From contig NZ_FZNO01000006.1 of NCBI RefSeq assembly GCF_900188025.1, positions 62,001 to 126,000 on the forward strand: a stretch of DNA of 64,000 nt, given 5' to 3'. The translations under genes were made by a program, and so were the position numbers. The notes under the pieces were generated by a model. It saw only the letters and a list, made by a program, of their open reading frames with translations. It was not told the DNA's origin and made no database searches. This DNA comes from Blastococcus mobilis (GTDB lineage: Bacteria > Actinomycetota > Actinomycetes > Mycobacteriales > Geodermatophilaceae). Below, piece after piece: positions 26,098-34,412 of this stretch (the stretch's first letter is position 1; every line of letters starts with the position of its first letter).

Positions 26098-27612
26098 GTG
26101 CTGTTGGATCCGACGGGTGTGCGAGGTGGTCTCCCCCCCGTTCCGGTGCCGCGGACCAGCGCAGGCGGGGCGTCGGCGCACGCGCTGCCGAAGTGGTCTC
26201 GGGCGGCGGGCCCGCGGACCGCCGACTGGGTGCGCCGCTACGCAGCCGGTCTCATCGCCTTCGAGGTTCTCGCTGCGGCGGGAGCCGGGGCGAGCGTCGT
26301 GCTGACGCGCGCCGGCGGGGTCCAGCTCTCCAGCTCCTTGTTCTGGGCGGCCATCGGTCTCGTACCCGCGTGGCCCCTGGTCCTTCTCGCGGTCGGCGCG
26401 TACTCCGAGCGGGTCTTCGGCACCGGCAGCGACGAGTACCGCCGCGTGGGCCGGGCCGGCTTCATCCTCCTGGCCTTCGCAGGCTTCATCTCGTACGCGG
26501 CCGCTCTCGACCTCAGCCGCGCGCTGGTGGTCGTGGCCGTCCCCGCGCTCACCCTCGTCACGCTCGTCGGGCGGTACGCCGCCCGGAGTCAGCTGCGTCG
26601 GCTGCGCGCCCGTGGCCGCTGCACCCGGCGGGTCGTCGTCGTGGGCCGGGGGGGCGCGGTCCTCGAGCTGGCCGCGCGGGTGCGGCGCGAGCACTACGCC
26701 GGCCTCGACGTCGTGGCGCTCTGCGTCACGCCTGGCGATCGCGCCCGGGTGGCCGAGGTCGCGGGCGTACCGGTGGGCGGACTGGACGACGTCGTCTCGC
26801 TGGCGACTCGTCTCGGAGCGGACACGATCGCGGTCACCTCGGCGAGCGAGACCGCGGCCCAGTACCTGAGACAGCTGTCGTGGCAGCTCGAAGGGACTGG
26901 CATGGAACTGCTGGTGGCGCCCGGTCTGATCGAAGTGGCCGGCCCGCGGCTGCACATCCGGCCGTTCGAGGGGCTGCCGCTCCTGTCGGTCGAACAGCCC
27001 CGATTCGAGGGCTGGCGTCGGGTGGTGAAGGGCGGCATCGACCGCATCGCGGCGGCCCTGGCGCTGCTCCTCCTGGCGCCGCTCCTGCTCGGCATCGCAC
27101 TGGCGGTGCGCACCTCCAGCCCGGGTCCGGCCCTCTACCGCCAGGAGCGCGTGGGCCTGAACGGCCGCACCTTCACCATGCTGAAGTTCCGAAGCATGGT
27201 GGTCGACGCCGACCGCCAGCTGGGTCTGCTGCGGGACGCCAACATCTCCGACGGGCTGCTGTTCAAGCTGCGGGAGGACCCGCGCGTCACGCCCGTCGGA
27301 CGCTGGCTGCGGCGGCTGTCCCTCGACGAGCTGCCGCAGCTGCTCAACGTGCTCGGCGGATCGATGTCCCTCGTCGGACCCCGCCCACCGCTTCCGGTCG
27401 AGGTGGCCCAGTACGACTCCTCGGTCAGTCGGCGGTTGCTGGTCAAGCCGGGACTGACGGGTCTCTGGCAGGTCTCCGGCCGCAGCGATCTGCCGTGGGA
27501 GGAGGCTGTCCGGCTCGACCTGCGCTACGTCGAGAACTGGTCCCTGGCCGTGGACCTCCTCATCCTCTGGAAGACCGGCCGGGCCGTGCTCAGCCGGTCC
27601 GGGGCCTACTGA
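26098..27612 (+). CDS. Polyprenyl glycosylphosphotransferase (initiating sugar transferase)
   Basis: First committed step of polymer synthesis: transfers a sugar-1-phosphate, often glucose or galactose, from a UDP-sugar to undecaprenyl/decaprenyl phosphate. 504 residues of the WbaP/CpsE type. The N-terminal half has about four membrane helices and a Rossmann-like CoA-binding/NAD-binding region (about 175-270). The C-terminal catalytic domain begins with a membrane re-entrant helix (about 310-335). It contains MLKFRSM (near 361), LDELPQLLNVLGGSMSLVGP(R)P and KPGLTGLWQVSGRSD, all diagnostic. The GTG start follows GGGGGG. The donor sugar cannot be read from sequence. Confidence 0.93.
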   Translation: MLLDPTGVRGGLPPVPVPRTSAGGASAHALPKWSRAAGPRTADWVRRYAAGLIAFEVLAAAGAGASVVLTRAGGVQLSSSLFWAAIGLVPAWPLVLLAVGAYSERVFGTGSDEYRRVGRAGFILLAFAGFISYAAALDLSRALVVVAVPALTLVTLVGRYAARSQLRRLRARGRCTRRVVVVGRGGAVLELAARVRREHYAGLDVVALCVTPGDRARVAEVAGVPVGGLDDVVSLATRLGADTIAVTSASETAAQYLRQLSWQLEGTGMELLVAPGLIEVAGPRLHIRPFEGLPLLSVEQPRFEGWRRVVKGGIDRIAAALALLLLAPLLLGIALAVRTSSPGPALYRQERVGLNGRTFTMLKFRSMVVDADRQLGLLRDANISDGLLFKLREDPRVTPVGRWLRRLSLDELPQLLNVLGGSMSLVGPRPPLPVEVAQYDSSVSRRLLVKPGLTGLWQVSGRSDLPWEEAVRLDLRYVENWSLAVDLLILWKTGRAVLSRSGAY

Positions 27613-27636
27613 GCCGACGCGCGGTCCGGCGGCTCA
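27610..27636 (+). terminator. Weak stem-loop after the initiating transferase
   Basis: TGAGCCG (27610-27616, including the stop) and CGGCTCA (27630-27636) can pair around 13 nt. It might attenuate expression of the next gene, which starts 141 bp later. Confidence 0.35.
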
Positions 27637-27777
27637 CCCCGACGGGGGACGGGTGACCCGCGGAAGGCATCACCGGCGCCTACGGAGCGCAATCCTGTCC
27701 GTACGACACGAAGCCGGCCCTGCCGGTTGCGTGCGGGGACGGGCCCCGCAGCTCCCTGACGGAACGGACGTGCAGCG

Positions 27778-29016
27778 ATGCGGATCGCCATGGTGGGTAC
27801 GCGCGGCGTACCTGCCCGCTACGGCGGCTTCGAGACCGCGGTGGAGGAGGTCGGTCGCCGGCTGGCCGACCGAGGGCACCGGGTCGTCGTCTACTGCCGG
27901 TCGGCCGGCCGGCCGGGGGACCGTCCACGTCGCCACCTCGGCATGGACCTGGTGCACCTCCCGGCCGCGCGCAGGCGCGCACTGGAGACCCTCAGCCACT
28001 CAGCGCTCTCCGTCGGGCACGTGCTGGGCCATCGCCCCGATGCCGCGATCGTGTTCAACGCCGCGAACGCGCCGCTGCTGCCCGCGTTCCGGGCCGCTCG
28101 GATCCCGGTGGCCACGCACGTCGACGGCCTGGAGTGGAAGCGGGCCAAGTGGGGCCCGATCGGGCAGCGCTACTACCGGATGGCCGAGAGCATGGCCGTG
28201 CGCTGGTCCGACGCCCTCATCGCCGACGCGCAGGGCATGTCCGACTACTACCGCTCCGAGTTCGGCGCCCCCACCACGCTTCTCACCTACGGTGCTCCGC
28301 TGATAGCCCCCGGGACCGACCGACTGGCCGAGCTCGAGCTCGAGCCGGGGGGCTTCCACCTCGCCGTCGCCCGCTTCGAGCCGGAGAACCACGTCGACCT
28401 CATCGTGGACGGCTACCGCCGGAGCGCGGCGACGAAGCCCCTGGTCGTCGTCGGTTCGGCCCCGTACGCCGACGCCTACACCCGGACGGTCCACGGGCTC
28501 GCCGACGCGCGGGTCCGTTTCCTGGGCGGGGTGTGGGACCAGGAGCAGCTCGACCAGCTCTACGCCCACTCCTACACCTACCTGCACGGGCACTCGGTCG
28601 GCGGCACGAACCCGTCGTTGCTGCGCGCCATCGGTGCCGGCGCCGCCGTGCTGGCCTTCGACGTCGACTTCAACCGCGAGGTCGTCGCCGAGGCCGGCCG
28701 CTACTTCTCCAGCCCCGCCGACGTCGCCGGCCTGCTGGAGGCCGCGGAGTCCGACCCCGCGGGCGTCCGGCGGGCCGGACGGCGTTCCCGCGAGCTCGCC
28801 GCGCAGTACGACTGGGACAGCGTGGCCGCCGGCTACGAGCAGCTGGCCCTGGACCTCGCCGGCCGGCAGTACCCCGCCCGGCGTCCCACCGGCCGCCGGT
28901 CACCGGCCACCCTGCCGGCGCCCACGCTCCTTCCGGTGCCCCGGAGCGCGGACCCGGAACGGGTCGTCGACATCGCGACCGCTGCCGTACGGCGCGCCGG
29001 CGGAGGGCAGCGGTGA
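27778..29016 (+). CDS. Glycosyltransferase family 4 (DUF1972-type, rhamnosyltransferase-like)
   Basis: 412 residues. The N-terminus, MVGTRGVPARYGGFETAVEE, is the signature of DUF1972/GT4 enzymes such as putative rhamnosyltransferases. THVDGLEWKRAKWG and LIADAQGMSDYY follow in the acceptor domain. The GT-B C-terminal domain has AVARFEPENH, FLGGVWDQEQLD and HSVGGTNPSLLRA, the nucleotide-sugar E-x7-E region replaced by S/G-rich residues as usual in this subfamily. A Pro/Arg tail follows residue 360. ATG is followed by strong GT4 homology from the first residue. Its stop overlaps the next start by GTGA. Confidence 0.88.
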   Translation: MRIAMVGTRGVPARYGGFETAVEEVGRRLADRGHRVVVYCRSAGRPGDRPRRHLGMDLVHLPAARRRALETLSHSALSVGHVLGHRPDAAIVFNAANAPLLPAFRAARIPVATHVDGLEWKRAKWGPIGQRYYRMAESMAVRWSDALIADAQGMSDYYRSEFGAPTTLLTYGAPLIAPGTDRLAELELEPGGFHLAVARFEPENHVDLIVDGYRRSAATKPLVVVGSAPYADAYTRTVHGLADARVRFLGGVWDQEQLDQLYAHSYTYLHGHSVGGTNPSLLRAIGAGAAVLAFDVDFNREVVAEAGRYFSSPADVAGLLEAAESDPAGVRRAGRRSRELAAQYDWDSVAAGYEQLALDLAGRQYPARRPTGRRSPATLPAPTLLPVPRSADPERVVDIATAAVRRAGGGQR

Positions 29017-29777
29017 CGAGCGCCGCGGAGGTCCGCCCACGGGGACCCGGTGGCGAGACGCTGGCCACGACCCTGCGGCGGCTGTCGGGCGCGCAGAAGG
29101 GCGCTGCCGGCGCGCCCGCGTACTCCCGCTTCGTCAACCGGAAGCTGGGCCGCCTCCTCGCCGCACTGGCCTTCCACGCCGGCCTGACGCCGAACGCGGT
29201 GACCGCGATCAGTGCGCTGTTCACCGCGAGCGCGATCGCCCTGCTCGCCCTCGTCTCGCCGTCCTGGGGACTCGGGCTCGTGGTCACCGGCTGTCTCGTC
29301 GTCGGGTACGCCTTCGACGCCGCCGACGGACAGCTCGCCCGTCTGCGAGGTGGCGGCTCACCGGCGGGGGAGTGGCTCGACCACATGGCCGATGCGGTCA
29401 AGATCTCGTCGCTGCACCTCGCGGTCGTCGTGGGGCTGTACCGCTCCGAGGCGGTCGAGCGCGGGCCGCTGTTGCTGGTTCCGCTCGGCTACTGCGTCGT
29501 GGCCGCGGTGCTGTTCTTCGCGACGATGCTGAACGAGGCCCTGCGTGCCCAGCACAACGCGGCGACGCGGGCGCAGCCGTCGTCGGCCCGGCCCAGCGTG
29601 CTCCGTTCCCTGCTCGTCGTGCCCACCGACTACGGCCTGCTGTGCCTCGTCTTCCTCACCTGGGGCCTTCCGGCCGTGTTCTTCCCCGCCTACACCGCGC
29701 TGTTCCTCGCGACGGGGGCCTACCTCGGCCTCGCGTCGGTCAAGTGGTTCTCCGAGATGGACGGATTGGCCCGATGA
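29013..29777 (+). CDS. CDP-alcohol phosphotransferase, membrane-bound
   Basis: 254 residues with about six membrane helices. The catalytic motif D-G-x2-A-R-x8-G-x3-D-x3-D is complete: DGQLARLRGGGSPAGEWLD followed by H-M-A-D (about residues 103-125). These enzymes transfer a phospho-alcohol from CDP-alcohol to another alcohol, usually in phospholipid synthesis. Its place inside a polysaccharide operon, coupled by GTGA and ATGA to its neighbours, suggests the acceptor is a lipid-linked glycan or a special lipid. The only obvious source of a CDP-alcohol nearby is the TagD-like enzyme at 43684-44160. Confidence 0.88.
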   Translation: MTSAAEVRPRGPGGETLATTLRRLSGAQKGAAGAPAYSRFVNRKLGRLLAALAFHAGLTPNAVTAISALFTASAIALLALVSPSWGLGLVVTGCLVVGYAFDAADGQLARLRGGGSPAGEWLDHMADAVKISSLHLAVVVGLYRSEAVERGPLLLVPLGYCVVAAVLFFATMLNEALRAQHNAATRAQPSSARPSVLRSLLVVPTDYGLLCLVFLTWGLPAVFFPAYTALFLATGAYLGLASVKWFSEMDGLAR

Positions 29778-30436
29778 GCGTCACCAGCCCTCCTCCTGAC
29801 GGTGCGGCGCACGCGCGGCGTCGCCGACTGCAGCTGTCCGCGGCGGTCGTGGCGCTCCTCGCACTGTGCGCCGCCGTCCTGATGTGGAACCGCGGGCAGG
29901 ATGGCGACAGTGGGACCGCGCGGGCGGCGGGGACCGCCACCGTCGAGGCGACCGTCTCGCCGACAGCGACGCCCTCGTGGACACCGCCTCCGGCTCCGGT
30001 CACCCCCGAAGCCACCGGGGACGTCGACCAGCCGCCGCCGGACCTACCCGCCGTCGCACTGCGGAAGACGGCGTCCGTCGGCGACGGGATCACCGGTTCG
30101 GTCACCCGCATGTCGGCGATCGAGGGCACGGCCGTCGGTCCCGGCAACGTGAGCGGGCCGGCCTTGCGGATCACGGTGCGTATCCACAACGGAACGGCCG
30201 AGCCGGTCTCCCTGGACGGGGTGACCGTCGCCCTCGCCTACGGCGACGAGCTGACGCCGGCCTCCCCGCTCGACGACCCGTCGCAGGCGCCGTTCTCCGG
30301 TACCGTCGCGGCCGGGGAGTCCGCCGACGGCGTCTACGTCTTCAGCATCCCGTCGGACGCCCGTCACTCGATCACCCTGTCGGTCGGTTACCAGGCCGGC
30401 GCGCCCGTCATGGTGTTCACCGGGCCGGCCGGCTGA
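29774..30436 (+). CDS. Membrane-anchored extracellular protein with DUF4352-like domain
   Basis: 220 residues. A short basic cytoplasmic head (HARRRRLQ) precedes one hydrophobic helix (about 20-38). A Thr/Pro-rich stalk (about 45-90) resembles O-mannosylated linkers, and a beta-rich extracellular domain (about 95-220) contains GPALRITVRIHNGTAEPVSL. Such domains (DUF4352/immunoglobulin-like) are common in actinobacterial surface proteins. The ATG overlaps the phosphotransferase stop, so the two proteins are made together. A function in assembly or attachment of the polymer is inferred from context only. Confidence 0.7.
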   Translation: MSVTSPPPDGAAHARRRRLQLSAAVVALLALCAAVLMWNRGQDGDSGTARAAGTATVEATVSPTATPSWTPPPAPVTPEATGDVDQPPPDLPAVALRKTASVGDGITGSVTRMSAIEGTAVGPGNVSGPALRITVRIHNGTAEPVSLDGVTVALAYGDELTPASPLDDPSQAPFSGTVAAGESADGVYVFSIPSDARHSITLSVGYQAGAPVMVFTGPAG

Positions 30437-30466
30437 GCTTCTCCGTCCACAGCGCCAACCCCGCGG

Positions 30467-30489
30467 AGCCCCGGCCGATGGCCGGGGCT
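30467..30489 (+). terminator. Terminator hairpin ending the first exopolysaccharide operon
   Basis: AGCCCCGGCC and GGCCGGGGCT form a perfect 10-bp stem with a 3-nt loop, 31 bp after the preceding stop. Confidence 0.65.
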
Positions 30490-30672
30490 TCGCGGCATCC
30501 CACCCCATGCTCATGCAACATCACTGATAGTCACGATTGGCGCCTCGCGCGAGCGATGACCTGGCCGCTGTCACCGCATCGGGGGATGACGGCGCCCGCT
30601 TCGTCACGCTTAGTGTTCATCCGCCGGCTTCATTGGTCTGCCGGCGTCAGCTGCACGAGCGGGGGAACACAC

Positions 30673-33600
30673 ATGTTTGCACGGGTCACGGCGCTGCCGA
30701 GATCGCTCGTGGCGGGGCTGCTCAGCCTTCTTCTGATCGCGGGGGTGTTCGGCGGGTTGGTCCCGGGGGTCGCCCGAGCCGACTCCGCGCCGGCGAATCC
30801 GGCCGACCCGGCGACGCCGACCACGGTCACCGCCGACCCGCTGCCGACCGTGCAGATCAACGGGGTGGCCTGGGCGCAGGCCGTCGTCGGCACCACCGTC
30901 TACGTGGCCGGCCAGTTCACCAGCGCACGGCCCGCCGGCGCCCCCGCCGGCACGCAGGAGACGCCGCGCAACCACCTGCTCGCCTACGACATCCGTACCG
31001 GCGAGCTGATCACCTCTTTCGCTCCCCGCCTCAATGCCCAGGCGCTGGCGATCACGGCGTCACCGGACGGTTCCCGGATCTACGTCGGCGGCGACTTCAC
31101 CCAGGTGGACGGCCAGGCCCGCTCGCGGATCGCGGCTTTCGACACGGCCACGGGGGCATTGGTCGCCGGCTTCCGTCCAGCGGTGAGCGGCCGGGTGCGC
31201 GCCGTCGCCGCCACGAACACGACCGTCTACCTCGGCGGGGGGATCACTGCTGTCGGATCCGCCAGCCGCACCCGGTTGGCCGCCGTGTCGGCCGCCAACG
31301 GTGCCCTGCTGCCGTGGGCTCCCGTTCCGGGCACCGGGCCGACGGACGGCAACCGCTACCCCTACGACCCCGCGCGCAACAAGCTCACGAGCAACGAGGT
31401 GCTGGCGCTGGTGGTGACCGGTGGTGGCTCCCAGGTCGTGGCGGCCGGCCGGTTCTACACACTCAACGGGACCAAGGCCTCCGGTGTCGGGGCGCTCGAC
31501 GCGGTCACCGGTGCCGTCCGGCCGTTCGCCGCCAACCAGCGGATCACGAACCAGGGGGCCCACTCCGCCATCTACAGCCTCAGCCTCAGCGCCGACGGCG
31601 CGACCGTCTACGGCACCGGTTACGACTACTGGGGGCCAGGCAACATCGAGGGCGCCTTCGCGGCCGACGCAGCCGGCGGGCGGCTGCAGTGGATGGCCGA
31701 CTGTCGCGGTGACACCTACGCCAGCTTCGCCTCGGGCGGGGCCCTCTACCTGGCCTCGCACGCCCACAACTGCAGCAACATCAGGTCGTTCCCCGAGCAT
31801 GATCCGCAGATCTTCAAGTACGCCACTGCCGTGAGCCTGGCCGCGACGGGGACGGTCGGCCCGTTCACCGTGCGCGCCAACAACGGCCCGATGGCCGGGC
31901 AGCCCGCACCCTCGGTGCTGCCCTGGTACCCCGACATGGCCAAGGGTGGCTACACGAAGCAGTATCAGGCCGGCTGGACCGTCACCGGGAACGGCCAGTA
32001 CGTCGTCTACGGCGGTGAGTTCCCGGCGGTCAACGGCGTTCCGCAACAGGGGCTGGTCCGGTACGCGATGCCGTCCCTCGCGCCCAACGCCGTCGGTCCC
32101 CGTGCGGCGGGGCTGACACCGTCGGTGACGGCCCTCGGTCCCGCGTCGGTGCGGGTCAGCTGGCGGTCCGCCCATGACGCGGACAACGAGAACCTGACCT
32201 ACCGCGTCTACCGGGACGGTGACACGACCACGCCGGTCCACACGGTGACCGCGCCCTCGGCCTGGTGGAACACTCCGATGCTGGCGTTCACCGACACCGG
32301 ACTGACCGCCGGTTCCCACCGGTACCGGGTCGCGGTCAGCGACCCGTCGGGCAACCGGGTCGTCTCGGCCTGGACGTCGGTCGACGTCGCGGCCGGCACG
32401 GCACCGCCGCGGCGGCCCTACCTGGAGACCGTGCGGGCCGACGGCGCCGTGGCCCTCTGGTCGCTGGGCGAGGCGTCCGGCGCGACCGCTTACGACCGGA
32501 TCGGCGCCGCTGACATGACGATCAACTCAGGGGTGACCCGCGGCCGGGCCGGGGCGCTCGCCCGTGACCCCGACACGGCCTTCCAGTTCAACGGCAGCAG
32601 CACGGGCTTCCTCGCCACCGCGCAGCCGGTGCCGGCCCCTCAGACGTTCAGCGTCGAGGCCTGGTTCAACACCACCTCTACCGCCGGGGGCAAGATCATC
32701 GGCTTCGGCAACGCGAACACGGGCACCAGCACCAGCTACGACCGGCACGTCTACCTCGACGGCGCGGGTCGCGTGTACTTCGGCGTGTGGCCGGCCGAGA
32801 CCCGCAGCATCAGCAGCGGTGCGGGACACAACGACGGTCGGTGGCACCACGTCGTCGCCTCGCTGAGCGCAGAGGGCATGGCGCTGTACGTCGACGGTCG
32901 ATTGGTCGCCAGCCGGGCCGACACGCGCTGGGGTCAGCCCATGACGGGCTACTGGCGGATCGGCGGGGACAGCCCCTGGACCGGCGCCGCCTTCCTGGCC
33001 GGCCGGATCGACGAGGTCGCCCTCTACCCCCAGGCGCTCTCGGCCGCCCGGGTCGCCGCCCACAACGAGCTGGGGCGGACCGGCAACGCGGCCAACATCG
33101 CGCCGACCGCGACGTTCTCGTCAACGCCGGACGACCTGACCGTGGCCTTCGACGCCACCGGCTCCACGGATCCGGACGGGACCATCCAGGGCTACGCCTG
33201 GGACTTCGGCGACGGGTCCACCGGATCAGGCGCGACGGCCAGCCACACCTACGAGGCTGCGGGGACCTATCCCGTGACGCTCACGGTCACCGACGACAAG
33301 GGAGCCACCGCCCGCCACGGGGCGTCCGTGGTGGTCACCGCGCCGGTCAACCAGGCGCCCGCAGCGGCGTTCGAGGCGTCGGGGTCCGGGCTGTCGGTGA
33401 CCTTCGACGGGTCGGGTTCCGCGGATCCGGACGGGACCATCCAGGGCTACGCCTGGGACTTCGGGGACGGGGCCACCGGTGAGGGCGCGACGGTGACGCA
33501 CACCTACGGCACGGCCGGGACCTACCCGGTGCGGCTGACGGTGACCGATGACGCCGGTGCCAGCGGCACGGTGACGCGGTCGGTGATGATCAGCGACTCG

Positions 33601-34251
33601 TCCGCGCCGCCGGCGGCGGCTGCCGACTCGTTCGGCCGGTCGGTGGCCGAGGGCTGGGGTACCGCCGACGTCGGGGGTGCCTGGTCGATGGCGGGACCGG
33701 CGTCGGTCTCCGACGGGGTCGGGCACCTGCAGCTGGGCGTCGGGAGGTCCTCGTCGGGCTATCTGACCGGGGTCTCGGTGGCCGACGTGGCGGTGCAGAC
33801 GGCGGTGTCGCTGGACGCGCTGCCCACCGGCGGCGGTGGGTACGTGTACCTGGTCGGCCGGCGGGTAGAGGCGGCTGACTACCGGGCGTCGCTGAAGGTG
33901 ACCGCCACCGGCAAGGTGGTGCTGGGCCTGTCCCGGCTGGAGGCCGGGCGGGAGACCAAGCTGACCGCGGCCGAGCTGCCGGGGGTGGTCTACACCCCGG
34001 GCATGGTGCTGCTGGTGCGGCTCGACGTCAGTGGCAGCGGCACCTCGGTGCTGGGTGCCAAGGCCTGGCCGGCCGGCACGGCGGAGCCCGCCGCCTGGCA
34101 GGTGTCGGCCAGCGACTCCACGGCGGCCCTGCAGGGCCCCGGTGGTGTCGGGGTGGCGGCGTTCCTCTCCGGCTCGGCGACCAAGCCGCTGCGGGTCGAC
34201 GTCGACGATCTGTGGGCAGGCCCCTCCGGCACCGCGCCCACCACGGCCTGA
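30673..34251 (+). CDS. Secreted multidomain protein: beta-propeller, FN3, LamG and two PKD domains
   Basis: 1192 residues. A Sec signal peptide (about 1-36) ends ARADSA. A propeller-like region (about 45-470) has repeats such as VYVAGQFTSA, IYVGGDFTQVDG and VYLGGGITAVGS. It is followed by a fibronectin-III-like domain (about 480-575), a LamG/concanavalin-like domain (about 585-805, DGRWHHVVASLS), two PKD domains (about 815-985, each with YAWDFGDG) and a jelly-roll-like C-terminal domain (to 1190). These are adhesion or carbohydrate-binding modules without a visible catalytic motif. Flanked by terminators, it is its own transcription unit within the polysaccharide locus, so a role in capsule anchoring or adhesion is likely. 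ATG follows GGGGGAA. Confidence 0.85.
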   Translation: MFARVTALPRSLVAGLLSLLLIAGVFGGLVPGVARADSAPANPADPATPTTVTADPLPTVQINGVAWAQAVVGTTVYVAGQFTSARPAGAPAGTQETPRNHLLAYDIRTGELITSFAPRLNAQALAITASPDGSRIYVGGDFTQVDGQARSRIAAFDTATGALVAGFRPAVSGRVRAVAATNTTVYLGGGITAVGSASRTRLAAVSAANGALLPWAPVPGTGPTDGNRYPYDPARNKLTSNEVLALVVTGGGSQVVAAGRFYTLNGTKASGVGALDAVTGAVRPFAANQRITNQGAHSAIYSLSLSADGATVYGTGYDYWGPGNIEGAFAADAAGGRLQWMADCRGDTYASFASGGALYLASHAHNCSNIRSFPEHDPQIFKYATAVSLAATGTVGPFTVRANNGPMAGQPAPSVLPWYPDMAKGGYTKQYQAGWTVTGNGQYVVYGGEFPAVNGVPQQGLVRYAMPSLAPNAVGPRAAGLTPSVTALGPASVRVSWRSAHDADNENLTYRVYRDGDTTTPVHTVTAPSAWWNTPMLAFTDTGLTAGSHRYRVAVSDPSGNRVVSAWTSVDVAAGTAPPRRPYLETVRADGAVALWSLGEASGATAYDRIGAADMTINSGVTRGRAGALARDPDTAFQFNGSSTGFLATAQPVPAPQTFSVEAWFNTTSTAGGKIIGFGNANTGTSTSYDRHVYLDGAGRVYFGVWPAETRSISSGAGHNDGRWHHVVASLSAEGMALYVDGRLVASRADTRWGQPMTGYWRIGGDSPWTGAAFLAGRIDEVALYPQALSAARVAAHNELGRTGNAANIAPTATFSSTPDDLTVAFDATGSTDPDGTIQGYAWDFGDGSTGSGATASHTYEAAGTYPVTLTVTDDKGATARHGASVVVTAPVNQAPAAAFEASGSGLSVTFDGSGSADPDGTIQGYAWDFGDGATGEGATVTHTYGTAGTYPVRLTVTDDAGASGTVTRSVMISDSSAPPAAAADSFGRSVAEGWGTADVGGAWSMAGPASVSDGVGHLQLGVGRSSSGYLTGVSVADVAVQTAVSLDALPTGGGGYVYLVGRRVEAADYRASLKVTATGKVVLGLSRLEAGRETKLTAAELPGVVYTPGMVLLVRLDVSGSGTSVLGAKAWPAGTAEPAAWQVSASDSTAALQGPGGVGVAAFLSGSATKPLRVDVDDLWAGPSGTAPTTA
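33167..33464 (+). repeat. 43-bp exact direct repeat in the PKD-coding region
   Basis: Positions 33167-33209 and 33422-33464 are identical over 43 bp, spaced 255 bp (85 codons) apart in the same frame. They encode the conserved D-P-D-G...W-D-F-G part of each PKD domain. Confidence 0.85.
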
Positions 34252-34260
34252 GGCAGCCGT

Positions 34261-34304
34261 GGACGAGGCGGCCCTCACCCCCCGGGGTGAGGGCCGCCTC
34301 GTCC
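34261..34304 (+). terminator. 21-bp perfect terminator hairpin
   Basis: The arms 34261-34281 and 34284-34304 are exact reverse complements with a 2-bp centre, 9 bp after the stop of the secreted protein. It is the longest perfect hairpin noticed in the window. Confidence 0.8.
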
Positions 34305-34412
34305 GCGGTCCCCGCGGAGGCGTCGGCTGACACGCTGGTCCAGTGGTCCGTGCGGACGGGGCGGGGCTGCTCGACGCGTGACGCAGGCTTGGCTGGACGG
34401 GGGAGAAGAGCC

